In this document: positions 8,775-19,640 of the stretch, one piece after another
Layout: every line of letters begins with the position of its first letter
How positions within the stretch are numbered: the stretch's first letter is position 1
Assembly: GCA_022496185.1 (NCBI GenBank)
Contig: WTXG01000202.1
Location: forward strand, 1 to 64,000
From: Multifurca ochricompacta
Taxonomy: Eukaryota > Basidiomycota > Agaricomycetes > Russulales > Russulaceae
Direction: 5' to 3'
DNA: 64,000 nt
Program-made: the position numbers and the translations under genes
The notes under the pieces: generated by a model
The model's input: only the letters and a program-made list of their open reading frames with translations
Database searches by the model: none
What the model was told of the DNA's origin: nothing

Positions 8775-11354
8775 GTTTTCAGAGGAGGAATCACAATGAT
8801 TTCCACCTGCATGGCCTTGGGATCATGCCATTGACTTCATCCCAGATACACCTGTGGCTATAGATTGCAAAATCAATCCACTGTCCCAGTCTGAACAGGT
8901 TGCATTGACTGAATTCCTTGAAGAACATCTGGCAAAAGGATACATTTGCCCATCCAAGTCACAGTATGCATCACCCTTCTTCTTCATCAAAAAGAAGGAC
9001 AGCAAACTTCAACCTGTTCAGGACTACCAATGAATTAATGTGTACACTGTGAAGAATGCCTATCCCTTACCCCTCATCTTGGAACTCATTGATACCATGC
9101 AAGACAAATCCCTATTTTCAAAGATAGACATACAATGGGGCTACAATAACATCAGAATTAAAGAGGGTGACCAATGTAAAGCAGCATTCAAAACCAACCA
9201 AGGGCTGTTTGAACCTAATGTCATGTTCTTTGGCCTCACAAACTCACTGGCTACCTTCCAGTCCATGATGAATCATATCTTTCATGACCTCATCCTTACT
9301 GGGGAAGTAGTGGTATACATGGATGACATACTGGTGGCAACTACTGATGACTTGGCCCACCACCAAGAGTTAGTGATTGGCAGGGGTAACCCTGGGGTAT
9401 ACTCGTTGGTACCTGTACCTGTACCTGTACCCATCACTACGGGTATGGGTAACCCATGGGTTACCCATGGGTCACCTGTGAAAACACGTGCAAGTTCTTT
9501 ACTTGCATTGCACATTTCAGATAACTGGTCCAGGCCTTCCCAGACCAAGAAGATACACAACATGTTTATTTGTGGCTGCTTAAGATCCCTCAATGGCTCT
9601 TGTTTTATGTTCAGAAGATTAAGATAATTCATTATTCCATTATTATTTTATTATTCTGCTTTCAATTTTATACAAGCACAACTAAAATCCAGTATACAGA
9701 GATGATTAGATAGGATGTTATAGAACATTGATGAATAACCTGTCAGATAACCACACAGAATGCAAAAAAATTTAATGAACACATAGACATTGGCAGGGGT
9801 AACCCCTGGATAATTGTTTTGATACCTGGGTTACCCATAAAATGAAATGCGTGCAAGTTCTTTACTTGCATTGCACATTTTGGACAATCGGCCCAGGCCA
9901 TCCCAGTCAAGGAGATACGCACTCAGACACAACATGTTCATTTATGGCTACTCAAGATCCCTCAAAGATTCCTATTTTATGTTCATAAGATTAAGATAAT
10001 TTATTATTCCATTTTTATTTTATTATTCTGGTTTCAATTTTATATGAGTGTGACTGATCTTTGCATTTCTGTGCATTTCGGATAAATGGCCCAGGCCATC
10101 CCAGTCAGGGAGATAAGCACTTGGACACAATGTGTTCATTTATGGCTACTCAAGATTCCTCAAAAATTGTTGTTTTATGTTCAGAAGATTAAAAGGATCT
10201 TTTATTTACATTATTATTTTATTATTCTAGTTTCATTTCATACAAGCATGACTGTCCTGGTCCCTGGATGCACAATTCTGTGTGTTTAAGTCAACCTTCC
10301 TTAATAGGAAGGAGGTCAGACCACCATGCAATGCAATGTAGTTGCTGCCCCATGCAGCTTGTAGATACACACAGGCCTTGTTTCAATAAAGTAATTTGAT
10401 AATTAGATTATAGAATAGTCTAAAGTAGTCTAGAGAGTATTTTAGATAGTGCCAGACTGGCAGAATTGGTTGCACGTTAATAAAACAGATGCATCATGAT
10501 TTTCAAGAATGTAGATCACTGATAACACTTTTATTTTACATTGCACCATTGATCTGCTTTGATATTTTGTAGGATAACACTAGAACATATTTAAATTCAC
10601 CCTGTATCATACATCAGATGAGATCTTGTATTTTTGTGGCTGCAGATGTGTTTTATCTTGGAAATTCTACTGATCTTGTCAATGGATAATCGGCACCTAT
10701 ACCCACCAAACACGCCACACAGGTATGGGTTTCCATGGGTTGGGAGCCATATACCCATACCTGTACCTGGCAAAACCCGTGGCACTTACCTGCGCAGGTA
10801 TGAAAACCCTTGACAATCACTACCAAGAGTGAGTACACCAAGTATTGGATATCTTGCATGAATACAATCTGTATCTCAAACTGGCCAAGTGCTCCTTTGA
10901 GCAGCAAAGTATCAAATACTTGGGAGTTATTCTAGAAGGAGGGCAGGTGCAAATGGACCTGGTGAAGGTACAAGGAATCTGGGATTGGCCCATGCCCACA
11001 TGTGTCAAGGATGTATGATCCTTTGTAGGACTTTGCAACTTTTACCAATGATTCATGCAGGGATTTTCAGGCATTGCACAGCCACTAAATGCCCTACTGA
11101 AAAAGGAGGCACCCTGGCATTGGGGACATGATTAACAACAGGTGTTTGAATGGATTAAGACTATCATAGGATTGGAGCCTGTCCTTCTACAACCCAATCT
11201 GCAGAAACCATTTGAACTTGAGGTTGATGCATCCCACTTTGCCAATGGAGCAGTGTTAAATTAGAGAGACAATGCAAGCTTTCTTCACCCAGTTGCCTTC
11301 TACTCTGAGACCTTTTCCCCAGCTGAGCAAAATTATGACATCTGGGATTGAGAG
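8775..11354 (+). pseudogene. G2 reverse transcriptase and RNase H, split by hAT-N1
   Basis: RT runs 8775-9370: [19 protein letters not shown] fingers, [31 protein letters not shown], and the catalytic YMDD at about 9315-9326. The first half of the helix after YMDD (DDLAHHQE) is cut by hAT-N1 with TSD CCAAGAGT. It resumes at 10831 (VLDILHEYNLYLKLAKCSFEQ), then RNase H (ALLKKEAPWHWG, FELEVDASHFANGAVLN, YDIWD). Stops at about 9033, 11016, 11047, 11131 and 11262 are consistent with decayed CGA, CAA or TGG codons. Confidence 0.88.
9371..10822 (+). mobile_element. hAT-N1 non-autonomous hAT, copy 1
   Basis: 1452 bp, 8-bp TSD CCAAGAGT (9363-9370 and 10823-10830), inverted termini TAGTGATTG / CAATCACTA. 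No transposase is encoded. Subterminal regions contain runs of the CCTGTA/GGTACC/GGGTAT type (about 9407-9475, 10720-10800), likely transposase-binding clusters. Internally there are repeats of a roughly 280-bp unit starting GGCAGGGGTAACC (9377, 9793) and a perfect short hairpin CCTTCCTTAATAGGAAGG at 10295-10312. Three more copies lie at 30090, 33674 and 36635. Confidence 0.93.
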
Positions 11355-11934
11355 TGTTATGTCCAGTGTGGGACATTCCACATGACTTGTGTGACAGTGT
11401 AGTTTGATGGTTTCAGATAAGAAGTCAATAAGACCCCTTGGAGTTCAAGATGGGAGGAGTCAGAGTCAAAGGGGCTGTTCCCTAGGACACTGGTGAGTGG
11501 AAAGTGCCAGAAGCACTGAGAGAACTAAGTTGAAGTCAAAAGGGACTGTCCAGAAGACAAGCACTGATGTATTCAATAAGTTGAGTCTAAGGTCTACAAG
11601 GTAGCTACTGCAGACTTATATACATAAGGGAATGGTGATTATCTAATAGAGAAACACAGAGTCAAGTGAGTCCTAATATCCAGAAGCAGAGGGTGTAATG
11701 CCTGTCTTCTGATAGGGAACTAAGTAAGTGTCCAGTTGTAAGATAAAGAGATAAGGTGATAAGAAACCAACATAGACAAGCAGATCATAAACAGTTACAA
11801 AGTGGATCATGGGGAGGGGTCACATGGGGGAATATAAGATGGAGATGTGATCAGATAAGATAAGGAAGATGGATGGGAGGGGTCTGCATTGTGCAAGTCA
11901 AAGAAAAAGGGTAGGCTCAGTACTGATTGTAACA
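11355..11934 (-). repeat. G3 3' LTR (LTR-C family, minus)
   Basis: 580 bp, TGTTATGTCC...GATTGTAACA on the plus strand. It shares the LTR-C terminus (CATTCCACATGACTTGTGTGACAG) with G1, G4 and G5 but has lost almost all CpG present in the G5 LTRs. A polypurine tract (minus strand, ending GAGGGGTGA) adjoins it at 11935-11950. Confidence 0.88.
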
Positions 11935-13189
11935 TCACCCCTCTTTCAGGATCTAGCAGACCCAGCTAGAAACAACTCATACCATTGTCATCCTGTACCA
12001 GCTCCAGGTAGTCATCTGCTACATTGTGGTCCGCCAGATTGTAATTCTCCTTGTCCTCCTCAATGGGACAGCTGTGAGTGCACAAAAAGCCATAATGGCC
12101 ACAGTGTCCACACTGTGGGCATGCATCATGGACCAGACAATCAATTTCTTGATGACCTGCATTGTGGGTCAGGCACTTCCCACACCATCCTGATGTGTTG
12201 ATGATGGAGGGTGCAACTCCCAGATGTCAAAAGATGCAGTGCCAGCTCCAGTGCAGGTTACTCTGACAGTGTTGACACCACTTTCAGTTGAGTGGGCATA
12301 CCCAGCTCAAGTGGTACTTGCTGTTGCAATGCCAGCAAGTCATGTTGTTGGGATTTTCATGCATGCATGGCATCTCAAATTGATTGGGTAGCAGTGTCAG
12401 TGCCATGCCAAGTGATCATGGAGGAAGGGGTCATGCATAGGTGTCAGCATACCTCTCTGTGATTGTCTGGTAGGCATCTCCAGCCTCCAGTTGCTTTCAT
12501 ATTTCTCCCAGCTCCTGCTCTACTCAGAACATCCCTCCAGTAAGTTGTGTCTGCTCCTTGACAAGGTCTTTGTATTGTTGTTGCAGTGTAGTTCACAGGC
12601 AGAGCACTTTCTGCAGTCTCATGACTTTGGCTTTGAGACATGGAAGTTGCATATCACTGAGTACTTCATCAATGGCAAAGGCACAGGGGTCATCTGCTGC
12701 CAAGTGCTGCAGCTGTTCATTGCTCATCATGTGGTGAAGGCAACCCATCTCTCTTTCTTCCAAGTAAACCACTTCTCCATAAACTGGCCCATTCTTCCTC
12801 AGACATCCAGCCACATCCATGCCTTGGTTGGTGTAAAAGATATACTTAGCTAGAACCTTTTCCCCTTTGGTAGTTGGGATCATCAATGGGTAGAACATTG
12901 ATGAGTTTGGATTGTTTGGGAAGAAGGGGAATTTGGGAGCTTCATTGTCCTGCTCCATGTTGAGCAGGTCATTGGGGTGAGGTTCTTCACAGTGGGTGAA
13001 GTTGTCATTCGGATTGGGGGACTGATTCTTGACTTGGGCTTCAGCAGCTTCATAGTTGATGGGGGAGGAGGGACATGTGGAAGGGTGGGCAGAGGGGAAT
13101 GCTTCAATGACAATGTGGGAAGAGGTGGGAAGGTTGGCAAAGGAAGACATAGTGGCAGTTTGGTTGATAGGACATTGCTGTGGGAGCAT
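11935..13189 (-). pseudogene. G3 ORF3: zinc-knuckle protein
   Basis: Minus-strand ORF3 starting MLPQQCPINQTATMSSF at 13189, about 35 nt after the pol stop (TAA, 13226-13224), the same layout as G1 and G5. Open for 198 codons to 12593: EAFPSAHPSTCPSSPINYEA, PHPNDLLNMEQDNEAPKFPF, AKYIFYTNQGMDVAGCLRKN. The frame then shifts into a helical region (12444-12641). Zinc-knuckle-like motifs follow (CWHCNSKYHLSWVC, CQHCQSNLHWSWHC, CGKCLTHNAGHQEIDC) with stops in the linkers, ending near 11950 in ADDYLELVQDDNG. The third knuckle is uninterrupted here. Confidence 0.85.
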
Positions 13190-13223
13190 GTACTGAGGAT
13201 ATGAGTTGGAAATCCTCTTCCTT

Positions 13224-13351
13224 TTAACTGTTCTTGGGTGCTTGAGGATGTCATAAGTGGAATTCTTTGACTAATGTTGGGGCAAAGATATTCCCAGCTG
13301 GTTCCCATGAACTGTCAGAGTCTGGGAATCCTTTCCACTTGATTAGTTAGT
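13224..13351 (-). pseudogene. G3 chromodomain remnant
   Basis: Minus-strand end of pol: LIKWKGFPDSDSSWEPAGNI then the terminal APKNS and TAA. It is the C-terminal half of a chromodomain; the N-terminal half and the integrase were separated by the G4 insertion, for which TTAGT (13347-13351) is the expected TSD. Confidence 0.8.
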
Positions 13352-14678
13352 TGTTACAATCAGTGCCCAGTCTACCTCTTTTCTTTGACTTGCACAATGC
13401 AGACCCCTCCTGTCCATCCTCCCTATCTTATCTGATCACATCCCTGTCCTACATTCCCCCACATGGCCCATCCCCATGATTGACTTTGCAGTTGTTTATG
13501 ACTTGTTTGTCTATGCTGATTCCTTATCATCTTATCTCTTTATCTTATGACCAGACACTTACTTAGTTCCCTATCAGAAGACAGGCTTTATGGCCTCCAC
13601 TTCTGGATATTCAGGCCCACTTGACTCCATACTGCTCTATTAGATAATCACCATTTCCTTACATATATAAGTCCACAGTATCTACCTTGTAGACCTTAGA
13701 CTCAACTTATTGAATACATTGGTGCTTGTCTTCTGGACAGTCCCTGTCACAGCCAGGTCTCTGCTGTGTCAAGGGTTGTTCTGGTCTGAGGCCTTCAAGA
13801 TGCAAGATGTGTGCAAGCTCCAAGGTCAAGCTGTCAAGGGCAAACTGATTCAAGGTTCCAAGGCAAGCTACAGCAAGCTATGGTCAAGGTTCAAAGGCCC
13901 ACAAGATGCAAGAGGGCATGCATCAATGTCAAGGTGTCAAGGCAAACCACAAGGGCCACATTCAAGGTTCAAGGCCCACACAAAACAGGAGGGGCACATG
14001 CGAGAAGTGAGTTGAAGCAGTGGCAATAGGCCCTGCTGAAGATCTGGGGTGAAGGCTTCCTAAGTTGCAGCTTAGGAAGTTCAAGAGGGATTCTGAGGAA
14101 GAACAGTAAACCTGTATTAGATACAAGAGAACAGACTTAAAGTCTGTCTCTCCAGTATGTACTGCTTAAATACAAGTACTCTAGTGTCTTTGTAAGTAAA
14201 GTAGAAGATTCAATATAGTAAAGTAAATGTCCATGTGAATCTCCAGTGGAGATTGAGACAGGGAATGCAAGTGGTGTTGTACCCACTCCAAAAGCAAATG
14301 AGTATCAGTCCAAGTCAGTCTAAGTCCGAAAATCAGATCAGATAAGAAAGATCATCAACTCCAGTCACATGATGCAGAGTAAGAAGTCAAAATGTTGAAA
14401 CAAAGTCAAACATGTGCAGGTCAAAAAACTGTCACAAAATGTCACATGCATGTCACAAACCATTACATCAACAAAAAGCGTCACAGTCCCTTTTGACTTC
14501 AACTCAATTCTCTCAGTGCTTCTGGCACTTTCCACTCACCAGTGTCTTAGGGAACAGCCCCTTTGACTCTGACTTCTTCCATCCTGAACTCCAAGAGGTC
14601 TTATTGACTTCTTATCTGAAAACCATTGAACCATGCTGTCACACAAGTTATGTGGAACATCCCACACCAGACATAACA
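13352..14678 (+). repeat. G4 5' LTR (LTR-C), split by LTR-D
   Basis: TGTTACAATC...CAGACATAACA. Subtracting the LTR-D insertion plus one TSD gives about 581 bp, the normal LTR-C length. TATA region at about 13660 (ACATATATAAGTCC). The gag leader starts directly after 14678. Confidence 0.88.
13745..14485 (-). mobile_element. Solo LTR-D (minus) inside G4 LTR
   Basis: 741 bp, TGTCACAG...GCGTCACA on the plus strand, TSD GTCCC (13740-13744 and 14486-14490). Its start matches the complement of the 3' end of the CpG-rich LTR-D at 41080-41686. It is longer than that copy because of Arg/Lys-like AAGG...CAAGG low-complexity repeats at about 13800-13990. No coding capacity seen. Confidence 0.82.
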
Positions 14679-14700
14679 TCAAGTCAAGTCTCTCTCCAAC

Positions 14701-15890
14701 ATGGCTTCCTCAAGCTGCAGTCAGACATTGTTCAAAGAAGAGCTCATCAAACAAAGGGACAAGAATAATCTTTCACAGCAAGTACTTGGCTCTGCCACCT
14801 GGAAAGATTTTGAGTCTGAGTTTGGATACTACATCTATTATGATGGAAGATACCAACCAGTAGAGTACAATGACAAAAGAAGAGTTTGGTATTGTATCTG
14901 ATATTTGGAAAGCTGACACTCTTGGGTCACTACAGGACCAGCCCCAGTAGAATTTGGATTAGGACTGTGGAGAGAAAATCCCCCAGCCATTATCACTGAT
15001 TCTGAACCAGAAGAATATGTTGAAGAGACTAGTGAAGATGCACTGGTATTAGCATCAGCTACAGCCCCAGTTGCACCCAAAGTCATCATGATCAGAGCCC
15101 CTGCTTTGGCAACTCCCCAGATATCCATACAATCCACAGACACCATCACACCATTTTTCCAAAACATGTCAACCATCACTGCCCAGCTCCCAGACCCCAC
15201 CCCTCCAGCTCCACCAGTCTTACTGCCTAACATCCCTCCTCCATCAGGACAACTCTCAGGGGTTTTACCTCAGACCTTCACAGGAGATCATTCACAGAGC
15301 AAGAAGTTTATGTTGGAGTTCACAACATTTAAAGACTTCAACCATGATGTTCCCCAGATCATAAACCCCTTCTAACACACCAATCTGTTTGTCTTGCTGA
15401 TCTGGGGGGATGCAGTAGATGACTGGACAATGGAACAGCTAGAGTGGCTGAATGAACAGGTAGAAAGTGGATGTCATACCACCAGCAAAGGCCTCTGGGA
15501 GATCATAGCCCAGTGGTTTAAGGACATGTTCACTGATGGGCAAGCAAAGCAAAAGGCTGCTCAAGAATTAAAATCCCTGAAAATGGAGAAAGGGGATCTG
15601 GACGCCTATGTGGCAAAGTTTAGAAGCCTGGCCAACAGGGCAGGTATGATACAGATGAGGAGGTGACACTTGACCTCTTCTCCGAAGGGCTGCCCAACCC
15701 TTTAGTCAAAAATGTCATCCAGTTCCATCACCCCCAGGACTGGGAAGGATGGGTTGATGCCACCCAAAGGCAACAACAAGATTACCTTGACTTCCAGACA
15801 CATTTTGGAGTCAATATGAAGAAAGGAAAGACCCAAGACCAATGAAAAGCAGCATTTGGAGTCAAACCCATGCATTCATAAAGAGACCTG
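14701..15890 (+). pseudogene. G4 Gag
   Basis: Structural protein forming the intracellular particle. From the ATG at 14701: MASSSCSQTLFKEELIK, a conserved N-terminal block (ATWKDFESEFGYY, WRENPPAIITDSEPEEYV), a Pro-rich linker, then the retrotransposon-gag capsid domain (WTMEQLEWLNEQVES, FTDGQAKQKAAQELKSLKME, FSEGLPNPLVKN). Stops at about 14899, 14920, 15373 and 15843, and a 1-bp shift near 15650. The ATG here equals GTG in G5 and G6, so it may be a product of CpG decay rather than the ancestral start. The zinc knuckle is missing because the copy ends at QRDL. Confidence 0.88.
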
Positions 15891-16400
15891 TGTTGAACAC
15901 TAGACTGTTCAGTGATGCTTCAGGCATCAGGAGATTAGATTAGCTACTTTGTGGACTAGATTAGATATCAGAGTTTTGGACTTTTTACTATATCATTATT
16001 ACTTTCTTTCTCACATTCTGCAGTAGCTGACTGATGAACCTTAGTAATGATATACAAGCATGTGATTTGTTACTGGCCAATGGCCTTATTCCCTCTTGTT
16101 TATTGTTTGGACTTTGTCTGGCACCTGGGACTTATTCCCAGTGCACACAGACCATCCCTTGAGAAGTATATAAGGGTGTCTGTTTTGTCTTCTACACTTC
16201 AGAGTTCTTCTAACATCTGAAGTGTAGGTTCCCTCTTTACTATCTACTTAACTATTAGACTAATGTTCTTTACATAGAACTTTCTTTGTCTAGGTCAGTA
16301 GTATAGTTAATATTCTTCTAACATCTGAAGTAACTTTCTTTGTCTAGCCTAACCCACTAACCTCTACAGTCAGTATGCTGTGCACCATGCCTGTTCAACA
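15891..16400 (+). mobile_element. LTR-A (plus), next to copia gag
   Basis: 510 bp, TGTTGAACAC...GTTCAACA; a divergent LTR-A with TATA box (AGTATATAAGGG) at about 16165 and duplicated CTTCTAACATCTGAAG. The flanks (ACCTG / GCTTG) do not match, so it is not a simple solo LTR. The next bases enter a copia Gag mid-domain, suggesting LTR-A is a Ty1/copia LTR whose leader and gag start were deleted, or that a rearrangement joined the two. Confidence 0.75.
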
Positions 16401-16843
16401 GCTTGATGACTCATCTCCAATGCTTCCTCAGTTACAGAAGTTAAATGATGCACACATTATTCTCAAAAATAATGAGATGGAGATTTCAGATCTCCATTTT
16501 TGCTTCATCCTCATCAAGGCACTGTCAGACTCATACTTGGTGGTGGTGTCTACCATCTTAGCTACTGGAGCACTGGTGGACCTTACCCCACTAATCATAC
16601 AAGAGCATATCATAAATGAGGAAAGTCAATGGTTTGGTTCCTCTGCCACACTCAACAAGTCTGCACCTGTCAAAAAGCCTGACAACAAAGACAAGAAGGC
16701 TAGAATGTGCTTCTATTGTCAGAAAAAGGGGCATCAGATTTCTGAGTGCAGGAAGAAGAAGGATGAGGAGGACAAAAGGCAGTGGAGTTGGGGCAAAACA
16801 AGGCAGTTAATGCACATCTAGCCACAACATCAGCATCTATTGT
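16401..16843 (+). pseudogene. Ty1/copia Gag, C-terminal part
   Basis: Reads QLDDSSPMLPQLQKLNDAHI, ISDLHFCFILIKALSDSYLV and LIIQEHIINEE, typical of the copia UBN2-type Gag, then a basic linker and a zinc knuckle CFYCQKKGHQISEC (CX2CX4HX4C, about 16710-16752). Open apart from its missing N-terminus up to a stop near 16820; the downstream SASIV region is interrupted by a hAT terminus at 16844. The only copia internal sequence in the window. Confidence 0.8.
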
Positions 16844-17104
16844 TAGTGTTTAAAGGTCTGGTTGCCCAAACTGAAAAAATGACCAAAACTGGACCAAACC
16901 CAACTGAATGCAACTGGACTGTCAGTTGCAGTTGCACAGATTCCCAGACTTATTGGTTGCCAGTTGCACACTATTACAGAATATTGAAAGACCAATGAAA
17001 ACCAGTTTACCCCAGTTGCAACTGGTCTTTTATCTATGTACATAATACAAAGACCAATGACTTCTTAGGTATTATGTCAGCTCCTGAAACCCAAAAATAA
17101 TGGC

Positions 17105-17171
17105 TGCATCATGGATTGAACCCAAGACCTACCAGACATGGCTGGGTCCATTGCTCTAACCACTGAGTTAC
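17105..17171 (-). other. tRNA-like unit (A and B boxes)
   Basis: On the minus strand: A box-like GTAACTCAGTGGTTAGAGC (about 17151-17171) and B box GGTTCAATCC (17111-17120) at normal tRNA spacing, preceded by TGGGT-type anticodon-arm sequence. The T-stem pairing is poor, so this is a tRNA-derived relic or Pol III promoter module rather than a functional tRNA gene. Related units lie at 28485, 29571 and 61051, all in hAT elements. Confidence 0.55.
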
Positions 17172-17335
17172 ACACCCTCATGAAATATAATGGCACAATT
17201 TCTTATATTAAGGTCATGTCAACAGAAGTACCAACTTGGAGGATCAAATTCCAAGTGGCAAACACAATACACTGCCAAACAATGTCAAGTATACAGTGCA
17301 ATATTACTTGTGTTCATTAACATGTCAATACGACA

Positions 17336-18931
17336 TGGCAAAAACCAACACTCCAACCACAAAGGGTAAAATCACAGCACACACAAAGGCACCAGCAAAG
17401 AAACCAGCTCCAAAAAAGGTAGGACTAACAAAAGCACCAGCAAAGAACAACAGGTCTTTGAAGCAAGCAGCAATGGATGAATGTTCAGAAGAATCCTCAG
17501 ATAAAGAGCCTGATCATAGGCCTTGGAAGAAACACTGTGCAAAACCATCAAAGGAAGCTAGTGAGGATGAGGAGGTTCAGAATGAATGTGATGAACCTGA
17601 GGTGTTGAGTGGGCATGATTCACTGGATGACTCTGAGGTATAAAGCTTGCAATTTATCTTCTATACAAAATGTTAACAGATGTCAAGGGAGATGGGCTCC
17701 AAGATTATCACCAAATACCCATCCTATCTGAGGTCCATACACAAAAGGACAAGCCAAGAGACATTCAACTGATCTTCACAGATAAATTCACAGTCAAGTT
17801 CATTATGGATGATCGTAGGGTGGATACACCAACTGGACATTGGTGTAATATATGCAAGTAAGTAATAATTCATGAGAATAAAAGATCACTTACCAGAGCT
17901 TTGATAGAAACAATGAAGAATTTGTGAAGAACACCAAGTGGAAAGAATTCCTTGCTGGGGGTAACTCCTCCTGTTGGCAGCACATCCATCAACATTATTC
18001 AATATACCAGGAATGATGCAAGAAACAAAACATACCTGAGCACCATTGTGCAATGCTGCACCCACTCTGGAGAAAGATTGAAGAAGAAAGAAGGGGAAAG
18101 AAGGAGGGGACACAGGGAACATTGGACATGTCAGTTGGAAAGCCAATAAACACACCTGTGTTTACCCAAGAAGATGTGCTTCATGCAGTCACTCAATTTG
18201 TTGCAGTTGATGACCAGGTAAGACTCACCATTAGAGGAAAGTAAAACTCATATCCCCATCACCTCCATTAGTCCCTTGCTGTTGCAAACAAAACCACATT
18301 CTGAAACTGTTTGGTTGTAATGTGACCAAAGTCAGCCTTACAAGACCTGCCAACAATGAATGATGCAGTCAACCATCTGCACAACAAGTTTGTTAAGTGG
18401 GTGGTGCAGCTTAAAAAAGATGTTGAGGTTCATAAACTTTATGCTAGTGAATATTGAGACTTACCAACACCATGACAGATGGCTCCCAGTCTAATCTCCA
18501 CAATAGCAGATATGTGGACAGCTGATACCATGAAAGCAGCATTTCTTGGTGTCACTGCACATTGGATTGAGGTTAAAATGGAGCCTAAGGAGACATGGGA
18601 GTTACATTCAGAAGTTATTGGGTTTTGATCAGTATCAGGCAATCACAGTGGGGAGAACTTGGGGCATTACTTTATAGGTGTCCTCAATCAGATTGGGATT
18701 ATGAGTGCAGAACAATTCAAAGTAAGTCAATCAGTACCAAATTGTGATTGATGTCTGACACTTTTGACAGCTCCTCACCCTCACCCTCAACAATGCCTCA
18801 GGCAACACTGCAAAATGTGAAACTATTGAAGCTACCCACAAACAACAGAAGCTTCCCTTGTGGTCTGCAGAGGCAAATCAACTTCCATAATGTTTCTTGT
18901 TGACTTGTTGAATCTTATTCTCTAATCATCA
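17336..18931 (+). pseudogene. hAT transposase, N-terminal two-thirds, decayed
   Basis: Homologous exon by exon to the hAT1 transposase. Exon 1: MAKTNTPTTKGKITAHTKAP, Lys/Ala-rich then acidic, ending at 17640. Then PILSEVHTQKDKPRDIQLIF and the BED-like zinc finger (GHWCNICK, SSCWQHIHQHY; about 17840-17990). Then TADMWTADTMKAAFLGVTAH (about 18500) with the first catalytic Asp region, and TLTLNNASGNTAKCE (about 18790), where Asn replaces the second Asp of hAT1 (TLDNAS). Introns remain visible. Stops and loss of the C-terminal dimerisation domain make it inactive. Confidence 0.82.
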
Positions 18932-19640
18932 GTACAGATTACATGGGCCCCTTTACTTCCCATGGCTGAGTTTGTACACAACAGATGGCATCATGATAAA
19001 ACACATTATAGTCCCCATAAGTTACTTCTTGGTTTCTGCCTGTCACCCCCAAACTCAAAAATCTCCACCCCCATTCCCACACTTACCAAAAGACTTAGTG
19101 CCCTTCTCACTGCTCACCACCTCACTTCCTCCACCCTTCATCAAATGACTCCCCTTATCCCTGTCTTTCACCTTCATGATCAAGTCTGGCTTGAGGGCAT
19201 ACACCTCTCCACACTCTTCCCTTCACTCAAGTTGGCCCCTAGACATCATGGTCCCTTTCATATTACCTGCATGATCTCCCCCATGGCCTTCCAACTTGAG
19301 CTTCCTCCTTCTCTCAAGGTTCATGATGTCTTCCATGCTTCCCTCCTCTAACCCTATGTCACCATGTCTGCTTACAGACCCTCACCACCTCACCCCCCTC
19401 CTGTCCTCATGCATTGTGCCAAGGAAGTTGAGATTGACCATGTCATTGGTCATAGATGTTCTGGCCACCTTGACCATCTCCAGTTCTCTCTCTCCTGGAG
19501 GGGTTTTCCCTCATCTGATAATGAATGGGTTGACTATTGTCACATACATGCCCTGGACCTTATTGATGATTACCTTGCCACTGTTCCTCCTGCCCTTGCT
19601 TCTGCCCTCCCTGTGCCATTTCTTCAAGGTTCTCCTCCTC
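18932..19640 (+). pseudogene. Third gypsy family: integrase C-terminus and chromodomain
   Basis: Reads PMAEFVHNRWHHDKTHYSPH (end of the integrase core), DQVWLEGIHLSTLFPSLKLA, APRHHGPFHITCMISPMAFQ, VHDVFHASLL and a chromodomain (HVIGHRCSGHLDHLQFSLSW, GFPSSDNEWV). It is clearly a chromovirus but of a lineage distinct from G1-G7 (different linker, Pro-rich tail). A stop at 19351 separates the two parts, in the same frame order. Both ends are breakpoints: a hAT1-like intron on the left, hAT2 on the right. Confidence 0.85.

Larger units (their letters stand above)
7373..11354 (+). mobile_element. G2: chromovirus fragment (protease to RNase H)
   Basis: Plus-strand pol segment of the same family, beginning inside the protease domain where G1 inserted and ending inside RNase H (YDIWD) where the minus-strand element G3 inserted at GAGAG (11350-11354). 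Between these lie a nested pair of solo LTRs (7755-8774) and hAT-N1 copy 1 (9371-10822). CpG is almost absent and stops are frequent, so it is an old copy. Confidence 0.9.
11355..13351 (-). mobile_element. G3: chromovirus fragment, 3' end (minus)
   Basis: Minus-strand element inserted in G2 at GAGAG. It shows its 3' LTR, polypurine tract, ORF3 and the chromodomain, then is cut at 13352 by the plus-strand element G4. The rest of G3 is not recognisable in place; G7 (23847-25500) could be its displaced 5' part, but no TSD proves it. Confidence 0.85.
13352..15890 (+). mobile_element. G4: chromovirus fragment (5' LTR and gag)
   Basis: Plus-strand element with complete 5' LTR (interrupted by a solo LTR-D), leader and most of gag. 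It ends at 15890 within the gag linker before the zinc knuckle, where an LTR-A begins. The remainder (protease, pol, 3' LTR) is not found in place. Confidence 0.88.
16844..18931 (+). mobile_element. hAT1-like element, decayed and truncated
   Basis: Begins TAGTGTTTAAAGGTCTGG, matching the TAGGGTTTAAAGG terminus of the intact hAT1 at 46238, with ACCAAAACTGGACC-type subterminal repeats like hAT1. Likely TSD TCTATTGT (16836-16843), but the other end is lost: sequence identity stops at 18931 at an intron end, where a gypsy integrase begins. Contains a tRNA-like unit at 17105-17171. Confidence 0.8.

Noticed and set aside
9400..9480. Interstitial telomere repeat
   Set aside because: The runs are ACCTGT/GGGTAT mixtures in both orientations, not a uniform TTAGGG array, and recur at the same place in every hAT-N1 copy.
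13710..14029. Two overlapping plus-strand ORFs of 72-101 codons
   Set aside because: They lie in a solo LTR-D of AAGG/CAAGG low complexity; no conserved domain and no counterpart in the other LTR-D.
17105..17171. Functional tRNA gene
   Set aside because: A and B boxes are present, but acceptor and T stems do not pair and the unit sits within a decayed transposon.
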